DNA of 64,000 nucleotides, taken from Modestobacter italicus. Its GTDB lineage: Bacteria > Actinomycetota > Actinomycetes > Mycobacteriales > Geodermatophilaceae. The notes below the pieces were generated by a model. That model saw only the letters and a program-made list of their open reading frames with translations. It had not been told where the DNA came from and ran no database searches. The number at the start of each line of letters is the position of its first letter. The stretch's first letter is position 1. The DNA is taken from NCBI RefSeq assembly GCF_000306785.1, contig NC_017955.1:2294001-2358000 (forward strand), in the 5' to 3' direction. The position numbers were made by a program, and so were the translations under genes. This document shows positions 9,369 through 17,852 of the stretch, piece by piece.

Positions 9369-11768
9369 TCAGCTCGGGGACGCGCTGGTCGGGCTCGTGC
9401 TCGCCGGCGTCGTGGTCGCCGGGGGCTCGCTGCTGGGCGCCGGGACTTCGGTGCTGGGCAGCGGGGGCTCGGTGCTGGGCGGCGGGGGCTCGCTGCTGGT
9501 GGGCGGCGGCGCGCTGGTCGTGGTGGGTGGTGCGCTGGTCGTCGGGGGTGCGCTCGTCGTGGGCGGCGGTGGGGGAGCGCTGGTCGTCGTCGCGGGGGGC
9601 GGTGCGCTGCTGCTGGGCGGGGGCGCGCTGGTCGTCGGCGGTGGCGGCGCGGCGCTCGTGGTGGGTGCGGCGGTGGTGCTCGGGGCTGCGCTGGTCGTCG
9701 GAGCGGCGCTGGTCGTCGGAGCGGCGCTCGTGGTGGGCGCGGCGGTGGTGCTGGGGGCGGCGCTCGTGGTCGGTGCTGCGCTCGTGCTCGGCGCGGTGCT
9801 GGTGCTCGGTGCGGCGCTGGTGCTCGGGGCAGCGCTGGTGCTCGGCGCGGCGCTCGTGCTCGGTGCTGCAGTGGTCGGCGCGGGGGGCGCGGGCGGCGCG
9901 GGGGGCGCGATCGCCGTCGGCGGGCGCTGGGGGGTGGCCTCGTCGCGGGGGGTGGCGGGGGTGGTCGCGGCCAGGACCGTCTCCTCGGGGCTCGGGGAGG
10001 TGGGCAGTCGGGAGAGCATCCCCGGGGCCTCGACGGGCAGCGCCGGGAGGTCCGCCGGGTCGCTGGTCCGCGTGGCGGCCCGGTCCTGCGCCAGGGCGGT
10101 CGCGGTGCCGCCGTCGTCGTCCTGGCTGAGGAGCACCTGCGGCAGCAGCCACGCACCGGCGAGGACGCCGAGGGCCAGGACGCCGGTCACCGCGACGCGC
10201 ACGGTCCAGGGCACCTGGACCGGGCGCCCTGCTGCCGCGGTCCGCAGCCGCGCCAGGACACGGCGGCGGGCGGCGGCCGCCGGGGCGCTGAGCACTGCGC
10301 AGAGCACGGCGCCGGTGAGCAGGACGGCGGCGCCGACGAGCAGCGCGGTCGCGTAGCCGGTGGCGAAGGCGTCCCGCGCGCCGGCGGCGACGGCCGCGCC
10401 CTCGGGGCCCAGCCGGGCGGACACCCCGAGGGCCTGGGCGATGCCGGACTCCGCCCGGACGGCGTCCGGGGCGGACAGCCCGGACACCGCGCCGAGCACC
10501 TGGTCGCCGTAGCCGGTGAGCAGGACGCTCGCCGCGACCGCGCCACCGAGCGCGCCGCCCACCTCGCGGGTCACGTCGTTCACCGCCGCGGCGAGGGTGC
10601 GGCGGTCGGCCGGGAGCCCGTCGATGATGAGCGTGGTGCCCGGGGTCAGCGCCAGCCCGAAGCCGATGCCGAAGACGAACAGCGCCACCCCGAACTGCCA
10701 CAGCGGCGCCCCGCCGTCCGCCTGCCAGGCCAGCAGGGCGAGGCCCACCGCCATCTGCGCCATGCCCCACGCCGCGACGGGCCGGGCGCCCAGGCGGCGC
10801 TGCAGCGCCGGTGCGGCCTGGGCGGTCGGGCCGATCCCCAGCGCCATCGGTGCCAGCCACAGCGCCGCCTGCAGCGGGGAGAGGCCGTGCACGTACTGCA
10901 GCCACTGCGGGGCCAGGAAGAACAGCCCGAACGCGGCGAAGAACTGCAGGAAGACCACGGCGCTGCCCGCCGACAGCCCGGGGGAGCGGAACAGCCGCAC
11001 GTCCAGCATCGGGTGCGGGTTGCGCAGCTCGGCCAGCACGAACGCCACCAGCACCGCGACCCCGCCGGCCAGCGCGGTGACGGTGAGCCCGTCGGTCCAG
11101 CCGCGCTCGGGGCCCTCGATGACCCCGTAGACCACGCCGGCGAGGCCGACCAGCGCCAGCAGGCCGCCGACCGGGTCCAGCGACAGGTGCGGGTCCGCCG
11201 ACGGCGGGACGACCGCGACGCACAACCCCAGGACGACGGCCGACAGCACCCCGAAGGCGATCTGGACGCTGCCCCACCAGGCGAACTCCAGCAGCACGCC
11301 GGCGATCAGCAGCCCGAGCAGCGCGCCCGCGCCGGAGACCGCGGCCCACACCCCGATCGCCGAGGACCGGCGTTCCAGCGGGTAGGCGTCGACCAGCACC
11401 GACAGGGTCGCCGGCATGACCGCCGCCGCCCCGGCCCCGGCCAGCGCCCGCAGCACGATCAGCTGGGTCGGGTCGGTGACCAGCCCCGAGGCGAGGCTGC
11501 ACACGGCGAAGACGCCGAGCCCGAGCAGCAGCGCGCTGCGGCGGCCGTACTTGTCCGCGGCGATGCCCAGCGGCAGCAGCAGCGCGGCGAAGACCAGGGC
11601 GTAGACGTTCACCACCCAGGTCAGCTCGGTCTGCGAGGCCCCGGTCGAGCGGGCGAGCTCGGGCATGGCCAGCGCCAGCGACGAGCCGGCGCCGATCACC
11701 AGGGCCAGGGCTGCGCACATCACGGCCAGCAGCGCGCCGAGCCTCCGGTGCGTCGTCCGCTGGGGCAT
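9369..11768 (-). CDS. MFS drug-resistance transporter (DHA2-like) with long Pro/Ser/Thr/Ala tail
   Basis: 799 residues. Residues ~1-500 are a 14-helix EmrB/QacA-type MFS transporter: motif A GIAADKYGRRS, the helix-5 glycine/alanine antiporter region, and LTPGTTLIIDGLP. A further hydrophobic helix near residues 520-540 is followed by ~250 residues made of APSTSAAPTTSAAP-type repeats (DNA 9440-9890) and PPSTEPP repeats. ATG 11768 is chosen, with GGAG 6 nt upstream; an in-frame ATG at 11792 sits inside the operator. The neighbouring tetR is divergent. If helix 15 is real, the tail is outside the cell. Substrate unknown. Confidence 0.85.
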   Translation of the reverse strand: MPQRTTHRRLGALLAVMCAALALVIGAGSSLALAMPELARSTGASQTELTWVVNVYALVFAALLLPLGIAADKYGRRSALLLGLGVFAVCSLASGLVTDPTQLIVLRALAGAGAAAVMPATLSVLVDAYPLERRSSAIGVWAAVSGAGALLGLLIAGVLLEFAWWGSVQIAFGVLSAVVLGLCVAVVPPSADPHLSLDPVGGLLALVGLAGVVYGVIEGPERGWTDGLTVTALAGGVAVLVAFVLAELRNPHPMLDVRLFRSPGLSAGSAVVFLQFFAAFGLFFLAPQWLQYVHGLSPLQAALWLAPMALGIGPTAQAAPALQRRLGARPVAAWGMAQMAVGLALLAWQADGGAPLWQFGVALFVFGIGFGLALTPGTTLIIDGLPADRRTLAAAVNDVTREVGGALGGAVAASVLLTGYGDQVLGAVSGLSAPDAVRAESGIAQALGVSARLGPEGAAVAAGARDAFATGYATALLVGAAVLLTGAVLCAVLSAPAAAARRRVLARLRTAAAGRPVQVPWTVRVAVTGVLALGVLAGAWLLPQVLLSQDDDGGTATALAQDRAATRTSDPADLPALPVEAPGMLSRLPTSPSPEETVLAATTPATPRDEATPQRPPTAIAPPAPPAPPAPTTAAPSTSAAPSTSAAPSTSAAPSTSTAPSTSAAPTTSAAPSTTAAPTTSAAPTTSAAPTTSAAPSTTAAPTTSAAPPPPTTSAPPPSSSAPPPATTTSAPPPPPTTSAPPTTSAPPTTTSAPPPTSSEPPPPSTEPPLPSTEVPAPSSEPPATTTPASTSPTSASPS

Positions 11769-11777
11769 GCTGACTCC

Positions 11778-11804
11778 AGACGTTCGTCTCATACGCCCGT
11801 CTCA
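11778..11804. promoter_or_regulatory. Probable TetR operator between MFS and tetR genes
   Basis: The 62-bp divergent gap holds AGACGTTCGTCT (11778-11789), a palindrome with a 2-bp centre. It also holds two direct copies of CGTCTCA, at 11785-11791 and 11798-11804, 13 bp apart. This arrangement would let TetR cover both promoters and the MFS ribosome-binding region. Confidence 0.6.
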
Positions 11805-11830
11805 AGGGCAGGCACCAGCATGGAGGTCCG

Positions 11831-12439
11831 GTGACGCAGACCGCTACCCCTTCCCGGCTGCTGGACGCCGCGGAGGAGCTGCTGGCCCAGCACGGTCCGG
11901 CGGGCACCTCGGTGCGGGACGTGCTGCGGCTGGCCGGGGTCGCCAACGCCGCCGCGGTCGGCTACCACTTCGGCGGCAAGGCAGCGCTCGTCGCCGCGGT
12001 GGAGCGCCGGGTGGTCGACCAGGTGGTCGCCGACCGGGAGCGGTCCCTGCAGCCGCTGGTCGACGCCCCCGACGTCGAGGGGCTGGTGGACGGCTGGGTG
12101 CGGCCGATCGTGACCCTCCGGTGCGCGGGCCGGGGCCGGTACGCCGCCCGGGTGTTCACCCGGATCTTCGACCAGCCGCCGGCCCGGTGGGAGGCCAACG
12201 GCGCGGCCGCGATCCGCGCCATGGCCGGCCGGTACTGCGCCGTCCTGGCCCCGCTGCTGCCGCATCTGGACGCCGCCGAGCTGACCTGGCGCTGGCAGTC
12301 GGTCACCGCGACCACGGACTTCTACGCCATCGGCGCGCTCGACTTCGGTGCGCCCGACCCCGGCCCGGACGACGTCGAGCGGCACGTCCGCCGGCTCGTC
12401 GTCCCCGGCAGCGCCCTGCTCCGGGCCGCGGCGAGCTGA
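11831..12439 (+). CDS. TetR/AcrR family repressor
   Basis: 202 residues. The N-terminal helix-turn-helix is clear: RLLDAAEELLAQHGPAGTSV, then IAxxAGV-like DVLRLAGVANAAAVGYHFGGKAAL (Y-H-F-G-x-K hallmark, residues ~43-48). The C-terminal ~140 residues are the ligand-binding and dimerisation domain, ending with a WRWQSVTATTDFYAIG segment as in TetR_C-type domains. GTG 11831 has GGAGG 5 nt upstream. It is divergent from the MFS transporter and most likely represses it and itself. Confidence 0.9.
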   Translation: MTQTATPSRLLDAAEELLAQHGPAGTSVRDVLRLAGVANAAAVGYHFGGKAALVAAVERRVVDQVVADRERSLQPLVDAPDVEGLVDGWVRPIVTLRCAGRGRYAARVFTRIFDQPPARWEANGAAAIRAMAGRYCAVLAPLLPHLDAAELTWRWQSVTATTDFYAIGALDFGAPDPGPDDVERHVRRLVVPGSALLRAAAS

Positions 12440-12455
12440 CCGGCGCCTGGCCCGG

Positions 12456-13097
12456 TCACGGACGGCGTGCGCCGGTGACCAGGGCACCGGGACGGCGTCG
12501 CGACCACGCCAGGAGGCCGATGTAACCGACGTCGAGGACGAGGCAGAGCAGACCGAGCGTCAGGACGAACGCCGAGTGCTCGCCGATGCCGAAGACGATC
12601 GTGGGGGCGGCGGTGCCGATGCACTTCGCCACCGCGATGGTCATCGACTGCCCCCGTGGCCCCCGCCGCGCGAGGAACATCGCGATGAACAGCCCGGACA
12701 TCAGCAGGTTCTGCAGGAACGCGGTGTACCGGGCGGCCTGCGCGTAGCCGAACTCGACGACGAAGGCCCACTGCACCGCGTAGGCGGCGGCGAAGAGCCC
12801 GATACAACCCGCGACGAACCAGCTCCGGGGGAGGGGACCCGGGAACTCGCTGCGGCCGTACCGGACGAAGGTGGCCACGATGAGGAGGTCGGCCAGCAAC
12901 CACGCCAGGTTCACCGACGCCTGCAGGCCCGGTTCGGTGGCCAGCCCCCAGACCGAGTAGATCGACTCCCAGGCGAGGTTCAGCGCGAGGGCGGCCACGG
13001 GCAGCGCGTACGTCCGCTGCGTGAACCCGATGCGGATGGCCGCGACGTAGACGACGGTCCAGGCGATGCCGCTGAGTGCGGTGAGGAACGTGGTCAT
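12456..13097 (-). CDS. Polytopic membrane protein resembling Pyr4/PaxB-type terpene cyclases
   Basis: 213 residues with about seven transmembrane helices. The segment LNLAWESIYSVWG (residues ~39-51), with a W-E pair, and NLAWLLADLLIVATFVRYG (residues ~63-81) look like the conserved W-E and W-x-x-x-D blocks of the Pyr4/PaxB transmembrane terpene cyclases known from fungal meroterpenoid pathways. Actinobacterial homologues exist with unclear roles. No terpene synthase or prenyltransferase gene is near. Start ATG 13097. If the family call is wrong, it remains a 7-TM protein of unknown function. Confidence 0.55.
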   Translation of the reverse strand: MTTFLTALSGIAWTVVYVAAIRIGFTQRTYALPVAALALNLAWESIYSVWGLATEPGLQASVNLAWLLADLLIVATFVRYGRSEFPGPLPRSWFVAGCIGLFAAAYAVQWAFVVEFGYAQAARYTAFLQNLLMSGLFIAMFLARRGPRGQSMTIAVAKCIGTAAPTIVFGIGEHSAFVLTLGLLCLVLDVGYIGLLAWSRRRPGALVTGARRP

Positions 13098-13248
13098 CGG
13101 TCCTCCCGGGCGCCGGTGCGCAGCTGCAGGACAGCGCCCAGGGTGGCAGCCGTCCGCCCGCAGCGGAGCACCTTCCCACCGGCTGGAGCGGCCGCGACAA
13201 TCCAGCGGCGCCGGCCGCGCGAGCACCTCAGTCCGACGGGAGGGCCGG

Positions 13249-14460
13249 GTGGACGACGTCGTGTCGCTCGACACCCTGGCCGCCGTGGCCGGGGTGTCGC
13301 TGGTCGCCGCCCTCGTCGTCGGCCTGTTCCCGCGGCTCCCGGTGCCCCAGGTGGTGCTGCTGCTGGCCGGCGGGATCCTCATCGGCCCGGACGTGCTGGC
13401 CATCGGTGCAGCCCACGACGTGCGGGTGCTGGCCGACGTCGGTCTGGGCTTCGTGTTCCTGCTCGCCGGCTACGAGGTCGACCTGCGACTGGTGCGCGAG
13501 GACGCCGGCCGGCGCGCGGTGGTCTCCTGGGGGGTGTCCCTGCTGCTGGCGGCCGGCGTGGTCGGCGCGCTGGACGCCGCCGGGGTCGTCGAGGCGTACC
13601 TGCCGGTGTCCCTGGGGCTGACCACCACGGCGCTGGGCACCCTGCTCCCGGTCCTGCGGGACAAGGGGCTGCTGCGCGGTCCGCTGGGCCGCCACCTGCT
13701 GGCCACGGGGGCGGTCGGCGAGCTGTTCCCGGTGCTGGCGATCGCGGTGTTCCTGGGCACCCAGGGCCGGCTCGCCGCACTGGCCTCGCTGGCCGCGGTG
13801 GGGCTGCTCGCCGTCGTCCTGGCCCGGCTGCGGCGCGGGGTCAGCGGGGGCGGCCGGCTGGCCGGCGTGCTCGGGAGGGGGCAGGGCGAGACCGCACAGA
13901 TCACCCTGCGCGGCACGATCCTGCTGCTCCTCACCCTGGTCGCGGTGACCGACCGCTTCCACCTCGACGCCGTGCTCGGCGCCTTCCTCGCCGGCATGGT
14001 GCTGCGGCGTTGGGTGGGGGACGCCGACCCGGTGCTGGAGTCGAAGCTCGACGCCATCGGCTACGGGTTCTTCGTCCCGCTGTTCTTCGTGTACTCGGGG
14101 ATGGGCCTGGACCTGCACTCCATCGGGGAGGCCCCGCTGCGGCTGCTGCTGTTCCTCGTGCTGATGCTGCTCGTCCGGGGCGGCCCGGTCCTGCTGGTCT
14201 ACCGCGGGGTGCTCCCCGCGCGCCAGCGGGGCCAGGTCGCACTCGTCGGCGCGACGGCGCTGCCCGTCCTGGTGGCGCTGGCCGAGATCGGTCTGCGCAG
14301 CGGCACGATGCTGCCGGAGAACGCCGCGGCCCTGGTCGGTGCCGGCGCGGTGACGGTGCTGCTGTTCCCCGCGCTGGCCGTGGCCCTGGACCGGCGGCCG
14401 CCGCGGTCAGCGGCTCACTCGGTCGCCGGTCCGGTGGGCACCCCGCCGCCCACCACGTAG
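13249..14460 (+). CDS. Cation:proton antiporter, CPA2 (KefB/NapA-like) family
   Basis: 403 residues with about 12 transmembrane helices. Visible CPA2 features are VLLLAGGILIGPDVLA near residue 40, DVGLGFVFLLAGYEVDL (residues ~65-81), and LDAVLGAFLAGMVLRR with FFVPLFFVYSGMGLDL in the second half. These match NapA/KefB-type Na+/H+ or K+/H+ exchangers. It lacks a C-terminal TrkA-N/RCK domain. GTG 13249 has GGAGG 5 nt before it. Its 3' end overlaps the convergent dehydrogenase gene by 46 bp. Confidence 0.88.
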   Translation: MDDVVSLDTLAAVAGVSLVAALVVGLFPRLPVPQVVLLLAGGILIGPDVLAIGAAHDVRVLADVGLGFVFLLAGYEVDLRLVREDAGRRAVVSWGVSLLLAAGVVGALDAAGVVEAYLPVSLGLTTTALGTLLPVLRDKGLLRGPLGRHLLATGAVGELFPVLAIAVFLGTQGRLAALASLAAVGLLAVVLARLRRGVSGGGRLAGVLGRGQGETAQITLRGTILLLLTLVAVTDRFHLDAVLGAFLAGMVLRRWVGDADPVLESKLDAIGYGFFVPLFFVYSGMGLDLHSIGEAPLRLLLFLVLMLLVRGGPVLLVYRGVLPARQRGQVALVGATALPVLVALAEIGLRSGTMLPENAAALVGAGAVTVLLFPALAVALDRRPPRSAAHSVAGPVGTPPPTT

Positions 14461-15827
14461 GTCCGGGCGTTGGTGAACTCCAGCGCCCCGGCCGCGCCCA
14501 GCTCACGGCCGTAGCCGCTGCGCTTGGTCCCGCCGAAAGGCAGCCGCGGGTCGGAGGCGACCACGGCGTTGACGAACAGCGCGCCGGAGGTGATCCGCCG
14601 GCCGACCGCGAGCGCGTGCTCGGGGTCGGCGCTCCACACGCTGGCGCCCAGCCCGTACCGGGTGGCGTTCGCCGCCTGCACCGCCTCGTCGTCGTCGGCG
14701 ACCGCGAGCACCGCCGCCACCGGGCCGAAGGTCTCCTCGGCCATCACCGGCATGTCCAGGGTGACGCCGGCCAGCACGGTCGGTGCGAAGAAGGCGCCGG
14801 GGCCCTCCAGCGGGCCACCGCCGGTGAGCACGGTCGCGCCGGCCTCCACCGAGGTGCGCACCTGCCGCAGCAGGCCCTCGCGCAGGTCGGCGCGGGCCAG
14901 CGGGCCGACCGCCGTCGCCTCGTCGCGCGGGTCGCCGACCCGCAGCGCGGTCACGGCCGCGGCGAAGCGGGCGGTGAACTCCTCGGCGACGTCCCGGTGC
15001 ACCACGAAGCGCTTGGCCGCCAGGCAGCTCTGGCCGGAGTTGATGAACCGGCTGCGCACCGCGCCGGCCACGGCGAGCTCCACGTCGGCGTCGGCCAGCA
15101 CGACGAACGGGTCGGAGCCGCCGAGCTCCAGCAGGCTCTTCTTCACCGCCCGGCCGGCCGCCGCGGCGACGGCCGCACCGGCCCGCTCGCTGCCGGTGAG
15201 GCTGACCGCGGCGACCCGGTCGTCCTCGATCAGCGCCCGGCTGACCTCCGGCACCTCGGCCTCGGCGACGACGATGCTGCGGAACACGTCCTCGGGCACG
15301 CCGGCGTCGCGGAGCACCCGCTCGATGGCCAGCGCGCAGCCGGTGACGTTGGGGGAGTGCTTGAGCACGGCGGTGTTGCCGGCCAGCAGGGTCGGCGCGG
15401 CGAACCGCAGCACCTGCCAGAACGGGAAGTTCCACGGCATGACGGCGAGGACGACGCCGAGCGGCTCATGACCCACCCAGCTGCGCTGACCGGCGCCGGT
15501 GTCGACCTGCTGCGGGGCGAGGAAGCCGGGCCCGTGCTCGGCGTAGTACTCGCACGCGGTGGCCGACTTCGCCACCTCGGCGCGGGCCTCGCCGATCGGC
15601 TTGCCCATCTCCGCCGTCATCAGCGCGGCGAGCTCGTCGGCCTCCTCCCGCAGCCGGTCTCCGACCGCGCTCACCAGCTCGTCGCGCTTGTTGACCGGGC
15701 GGGCCGCCCAGCCGGGTTGGGGGGGTTGCCCCGGGGCCAGCACCGCGCGGACGGCGTCGACGTCCGCCGCCGGGTAGGTGGCCAGCACCTGCCCGGTCGA
15801 CGGGTCGACCGTGCTGACCTCAGGCAT
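14415..15827 (-). CDS. NAD(P)-dependent succinate-semialdehyde-type aldehyde dehydrogenase
   Basis: 470 residues of the ALDH superfamily, GabD/SSADH subgroup. VMPWNFPFWQVLRF, ELGGSDPFVVLADAD and the catalytic block NSGQSCLAAKRF (Cys268) are all present, as is EETFGPVAAV. It would oxidise a semialdehyde such as succinate semialdehyde to the acid. It is the last gene of the five-gene operon that starts with the split dikinase, overlapping the ABM gene by 8 bp. The context suggests it handles a C4 aldehyde at the end of a ring-cleavage route (inference). Confidence 0.9.
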   Translation of the reverse strand: MPEVSTVDPSTGQVLATYPAADVDAVRAVLAPGQPPQPGWAARPVNKRDELVSAVGDRLREEADELAALMTAEMGKPIGEARAEVAKSATACEYYAEHGPGFLAPQQVDTGAGQRSWVGHEPLGVVLAVMPWNFPFWQVLRFAAPTLLAGNTAVLKHSPNVTGCALAIERVLRDAGVPEDVFRSIVVAEAEVPEVSRALIEDDRVAAVSLTGSERAGAAVAAAAGRAVKKSLLELGGSDPFVVLADADVELAVAGAVRSRFINSGQSCLAAKRFVVHRDVAEEFTARFAAAVTALRVGDPRDEATAVGPLARADLREGLLRQVRTSVEAGATVLTGGGPLEGPGAFFAPTVLAGVTLDMPVMAEETFGPVAAVLAVADDDEAVQAANATRYGLGASVWSADPEHALAVGRRITSGALFVNAVVASDPRLPFGGTKRSGYGRELGAAGALEFTNARTYVVGGGVPTGPATE

Positions 15828-16113
15828 CGATCGTTTCGTACGTCTTCACGCTGCGCTCGGCCAGGTACGCCAGGATGTAACCGAACACGTTCTCCTGGAA
15901 GTGCGGCGTGGCCTTGTGGTCCTCGTAGGCCTGCGCGTCGGTGTACTGCTCGTAGAGGAAGAACGTCTCCGGGTCCTCGGGGTTGACCTGGGCCTGGTAG
16001 AAGACGTTGCCCGGCTCCGCGCGGGACAGCGGGGTCATCTTCCTGATCACCTCGGTGACCCGCTCGGCCTCCCCGGGCTTGGCCTTCCAGGTGGCTGCGA
16101 CGACGAACGCCAT
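15820..16113 (-). CDS. ABM-family (YgiN-like) monooxygenase-type protein
   Basis: 97 residues with the size and pattern of antibiotic-biosynthesis-monooxygenase domains: an N-terminal strand ending in W-K-A-K-P-G, a helix with VIRKMTPLSRAEPG, then FFLYEQYTDAQAYEDHKATPHF. These dimeric ferredoxin-like proteins oxidise quinols or phenolic intermediates without cofactors, or act as small isomerases. It lies between the FAH hydrolase and the SSADH-type gene in one operon, consistent with aromatic catabolism. Confidence 0.85.
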   Translation of the reverse strand: MAFVVAATWKAKPGEAERVTEVIRKMTPLSRAEPGNVFYQAQVNPEDPETFFLYEQYTDAQAYEDHKATPHFQENVFGYILAYLAERSVKTYETIDA

Positions 16114-16114
16114 G

Positions 16115-16978
16115 TCAGTGGTCCTTCCGTTGCGTGGGTGGGGCAGTGGGTATGCCGACTGTGTTGCGCAGGACGCCGATCGGGCCGGCCTCCATCTCGA
16201 TGACGTCCCCGGGCTGGATCCAGCGGTCCAGCTCGAGCCCCGACCCGCCGGTGGCGGTGCCCGAGCCGAGCACCTCGCCGGGGAGCAGGGTCTGGTCCTG
16301 GGACGCGTAGGCGACCAGCGCGCCGAACGAGTGGTGCATGGCGGAGACGCGGTCACCGCCCCACCGCTCGCCGTTGACCCGGACCTCGAGCTCGAGGGTG
16401 TCCAGGTCGACCTCGTCGGGGGTGACGATGCACGGGCCCAGCACGTTGGACCCGTCCCACTCCTTGGCCTTGGCCGGGCCCATGCCGACCGGCAGCTCGC
16501 GGCGCTGCACGTCGCGGGCGGACATGTCGTTCCAGATCGTGAAGCCGAAGACGACGTCCAGCCAGTCCTCGGCGGGCACGTCCCGGGCGGCCCGGCCGAT
16601 CACCACGGCCAGCTCCAGCTCGTGGTCGAGCTGGGCGCTGTAGGAGGGCCACGGCAGCACCGTGTCCGGGCCGGTGACCGTCGTCCCCATGCTGCGGTAG
16701 AAGACCGGCACCTCGTACCACTCGGCCGGGACCTCCCGCCCCAGGTTGCGGTAGGCGTTGAGCAGGTGCCCCTCGAAGGCGAGGAAGTCCCGGAACGAGC
16801 GGGGGACGAGCGGCGCGAGCAGCCGGGCGCCCGGCACGGGCCGCTCGGTGCCGGTCGGGGCGCCGGCCTCGATGAAGGCGACCATGTCGCCGTCGAAGCC
16901 GACGTCCAGGACGGTGTCGCCGTCCAGCCGGCCCACGCGCGGGGGGCCGGCCGGCGGCTCGTAGGTGACGAACCTCAA
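16115..16978 (-). CDS. Fumarylacetoacetate hydrolase family protein
   Basis: 287 residues. The catalytic FAH domain is clear: DHELELAVVIGRAARDV supplies the two metal-binding Glu residues, FTIWNDMSARDVQ supplies the Asp, and LLPGEVLGSGTATGGSG is the late family block. Members hydrolyse C-C bonds of acylpyruvates or decarboxylate and hydrate oxo-acids in aromatic degradation. The best start is TTG 16978 (reads L-R-F-V-T-Y-E), 4 bp after the dikinase subunit stop. The frame is open to 17026, but over coding sequence of the neighbour. It belongs to the operon 19630-14415. Confidence 0.88.
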   Translation of the reverse strand: MRFVTYEPPAGPPRVGRLDGDTVLDVGFDGDMVAFIEAGAPTGTERPVPGARLLAPLVPRSFRDFLAFEGHLLNAYRNLGREVPAEWYEVPVFYRSMGTTVTGPDTVLPWPSYSAQLDHELELAVVIGRAARDVPAEDWLDVVFGFTIWNDMSARDVQRRELPVGMGPAKAKEWDGSNVLGPCIVTPDEVDLDTLELEVRVNGERWGGDRVSAMHHSFGALVAYASQDQTLLPGEVLGSGTATGGSGLELDRWIQPGDVIEMEAGPIGVLRNTVGIPTAPPTQRKDH

Positions 16979-16982
16979 CGGG

Positions 16983-17852
16983 CTAGATCGTGGTGATCGG
17001 TCGGGACTGCAGCAGGTACAGGTCACCGGCGGCGTCGAAGGCCCACTCGATGTCCTGCGGCTGCCCGTGCAGGCCGGCGAGCGTGGAGCCCATCTGCGCC
17101 AGCGCGACGCACTCGGCGTCGCTGAGCACGCGCTCGGCGTCGACGATCTTGGACCTCTTCACGTCACCGGCGCGGGAGAGCGTGTAGTTGTCCGGGGTGG
17201 TCTCGCCGGAGACGACGGCCTCGCCGAGCCCGCGGGCCGCCTCGACGACCATCCGGTCCTTGCGGCCGTGCACCGGGTCGACGGTGAACATGACGCCGGA
17301 CTTCTGGCTGTCCACCATCTGCTGCACGACGACGGCCATGGCGACGTCCTCCAGCGAGCCCTTCTCCTGCCGGTAGAACACCGCGCGGTCGGTGAAGAAG
17401 GACAGCCAGCACTCGACGACGTAGTGCAGCACCGCCTCGAGGCCCTCGGTGTTGAGGAAGGTCTCCTGCTGGCCGGCGTAGCTGGCACCCGCCGAGTCCT
17501 CGGCGCACGCCGAGGACCGGACGGCGACCAGCCCGGTGAGCTTCGCGTACTCGGCCTCGATCAGCTCGCGCGGCGGCTGTGCGGCCGCGACGAGCGCCCG
17601 GGCGGTCTCGACGTCCTTGGCCCGCATCGCCTCGCGCAGGGCCTCGGAGTCGACCGCGGCCTCGAACGCCGCCGAGGTGATGACGAACCCCGGTGGGACG
17701 GGCAGCCCCTCGGCGGTCATGGTGGCGAGGCTGGCGCCCTTGCCGCCGGTGAGCTCCACCTGCTGGCAGCGGGGGTCGGCGAACGGCAGCACCAGCGGGG
17801 CATCCGTCGGCACGGTGGTCTCCTCGGTCGGGGTGGGGAGGGTGGCGGTCAT
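16983..17852 (-). CDS. PEP-synthase-like ATP-grasp subunit (PpsB/CreH-like) of a split dikinase
   Basis: 289 residues equal to the N-terminal PEP/pyruvate-dikinase ATP-binding domain only. Visible blocks are GGKGASLATM (residues ~36-45), VAVRSSACAEDSAGASYAGQ with QETFLN, MVDSQKSGVMFTVDP, and DIEWAFDAAGDLYLLQSRPI at the C-terminus. In phenylphosphate synthase (PpsAB) and in Corynebacterium CreHI, such a subunit makes the phosphohistidine intermediate from ATP. The start ATG overlaps the stop of the swivelling-domain subunit (ATGA). A full PEP synthase would be about 800 residues in one chain, so the split supports an aryl-kinase-like role (inference). Confidence 0.85.
   Translation of the reverse strand: MTATLPTPTEETTVPTDAPLVLPFADPRCQQVELTGGKGASLATMTAEGLPVPPGFVITSAAFEAAVDSEALREAMRAKDVETARALVAAAQPPRELIEAEYAKLTGLVAVRSSACAEDSAGASYAGQQETFLNTEGLEAVLHYVVECWLSFFTDRAVFYRQEKGSLEDVAMAVVVQQMVDSQKSGVMFTVDPVHGRKDRMVVEAARGLGEAVVSGETTPDNYTLSRAGDVKRSKIVDAERVLSDAECVALAQMGSTLAGLHGQPQDIEWAFDAAGDLYLLQSRPITTI

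Noticed and set aside
9397..10356. A long plus-strand reading frame rich in GALVVGAA repeats opposite the MFS tail
   Set aside because: It is the antisense shadow of the Pro/Ser/Thr/Ala repeats; it has no start context, and its monotonous hydrophobic pattern follows from the repeat DNA.
16979..17026. An upstream start for the FAH-family gene giving an MTCTCCSPDRSP extension
   Set aside because: The extension overlaps the conserved C-terminus of the dikinase subunit and has no family similarity; the TTG at 16978 fits the family N-terminus better.
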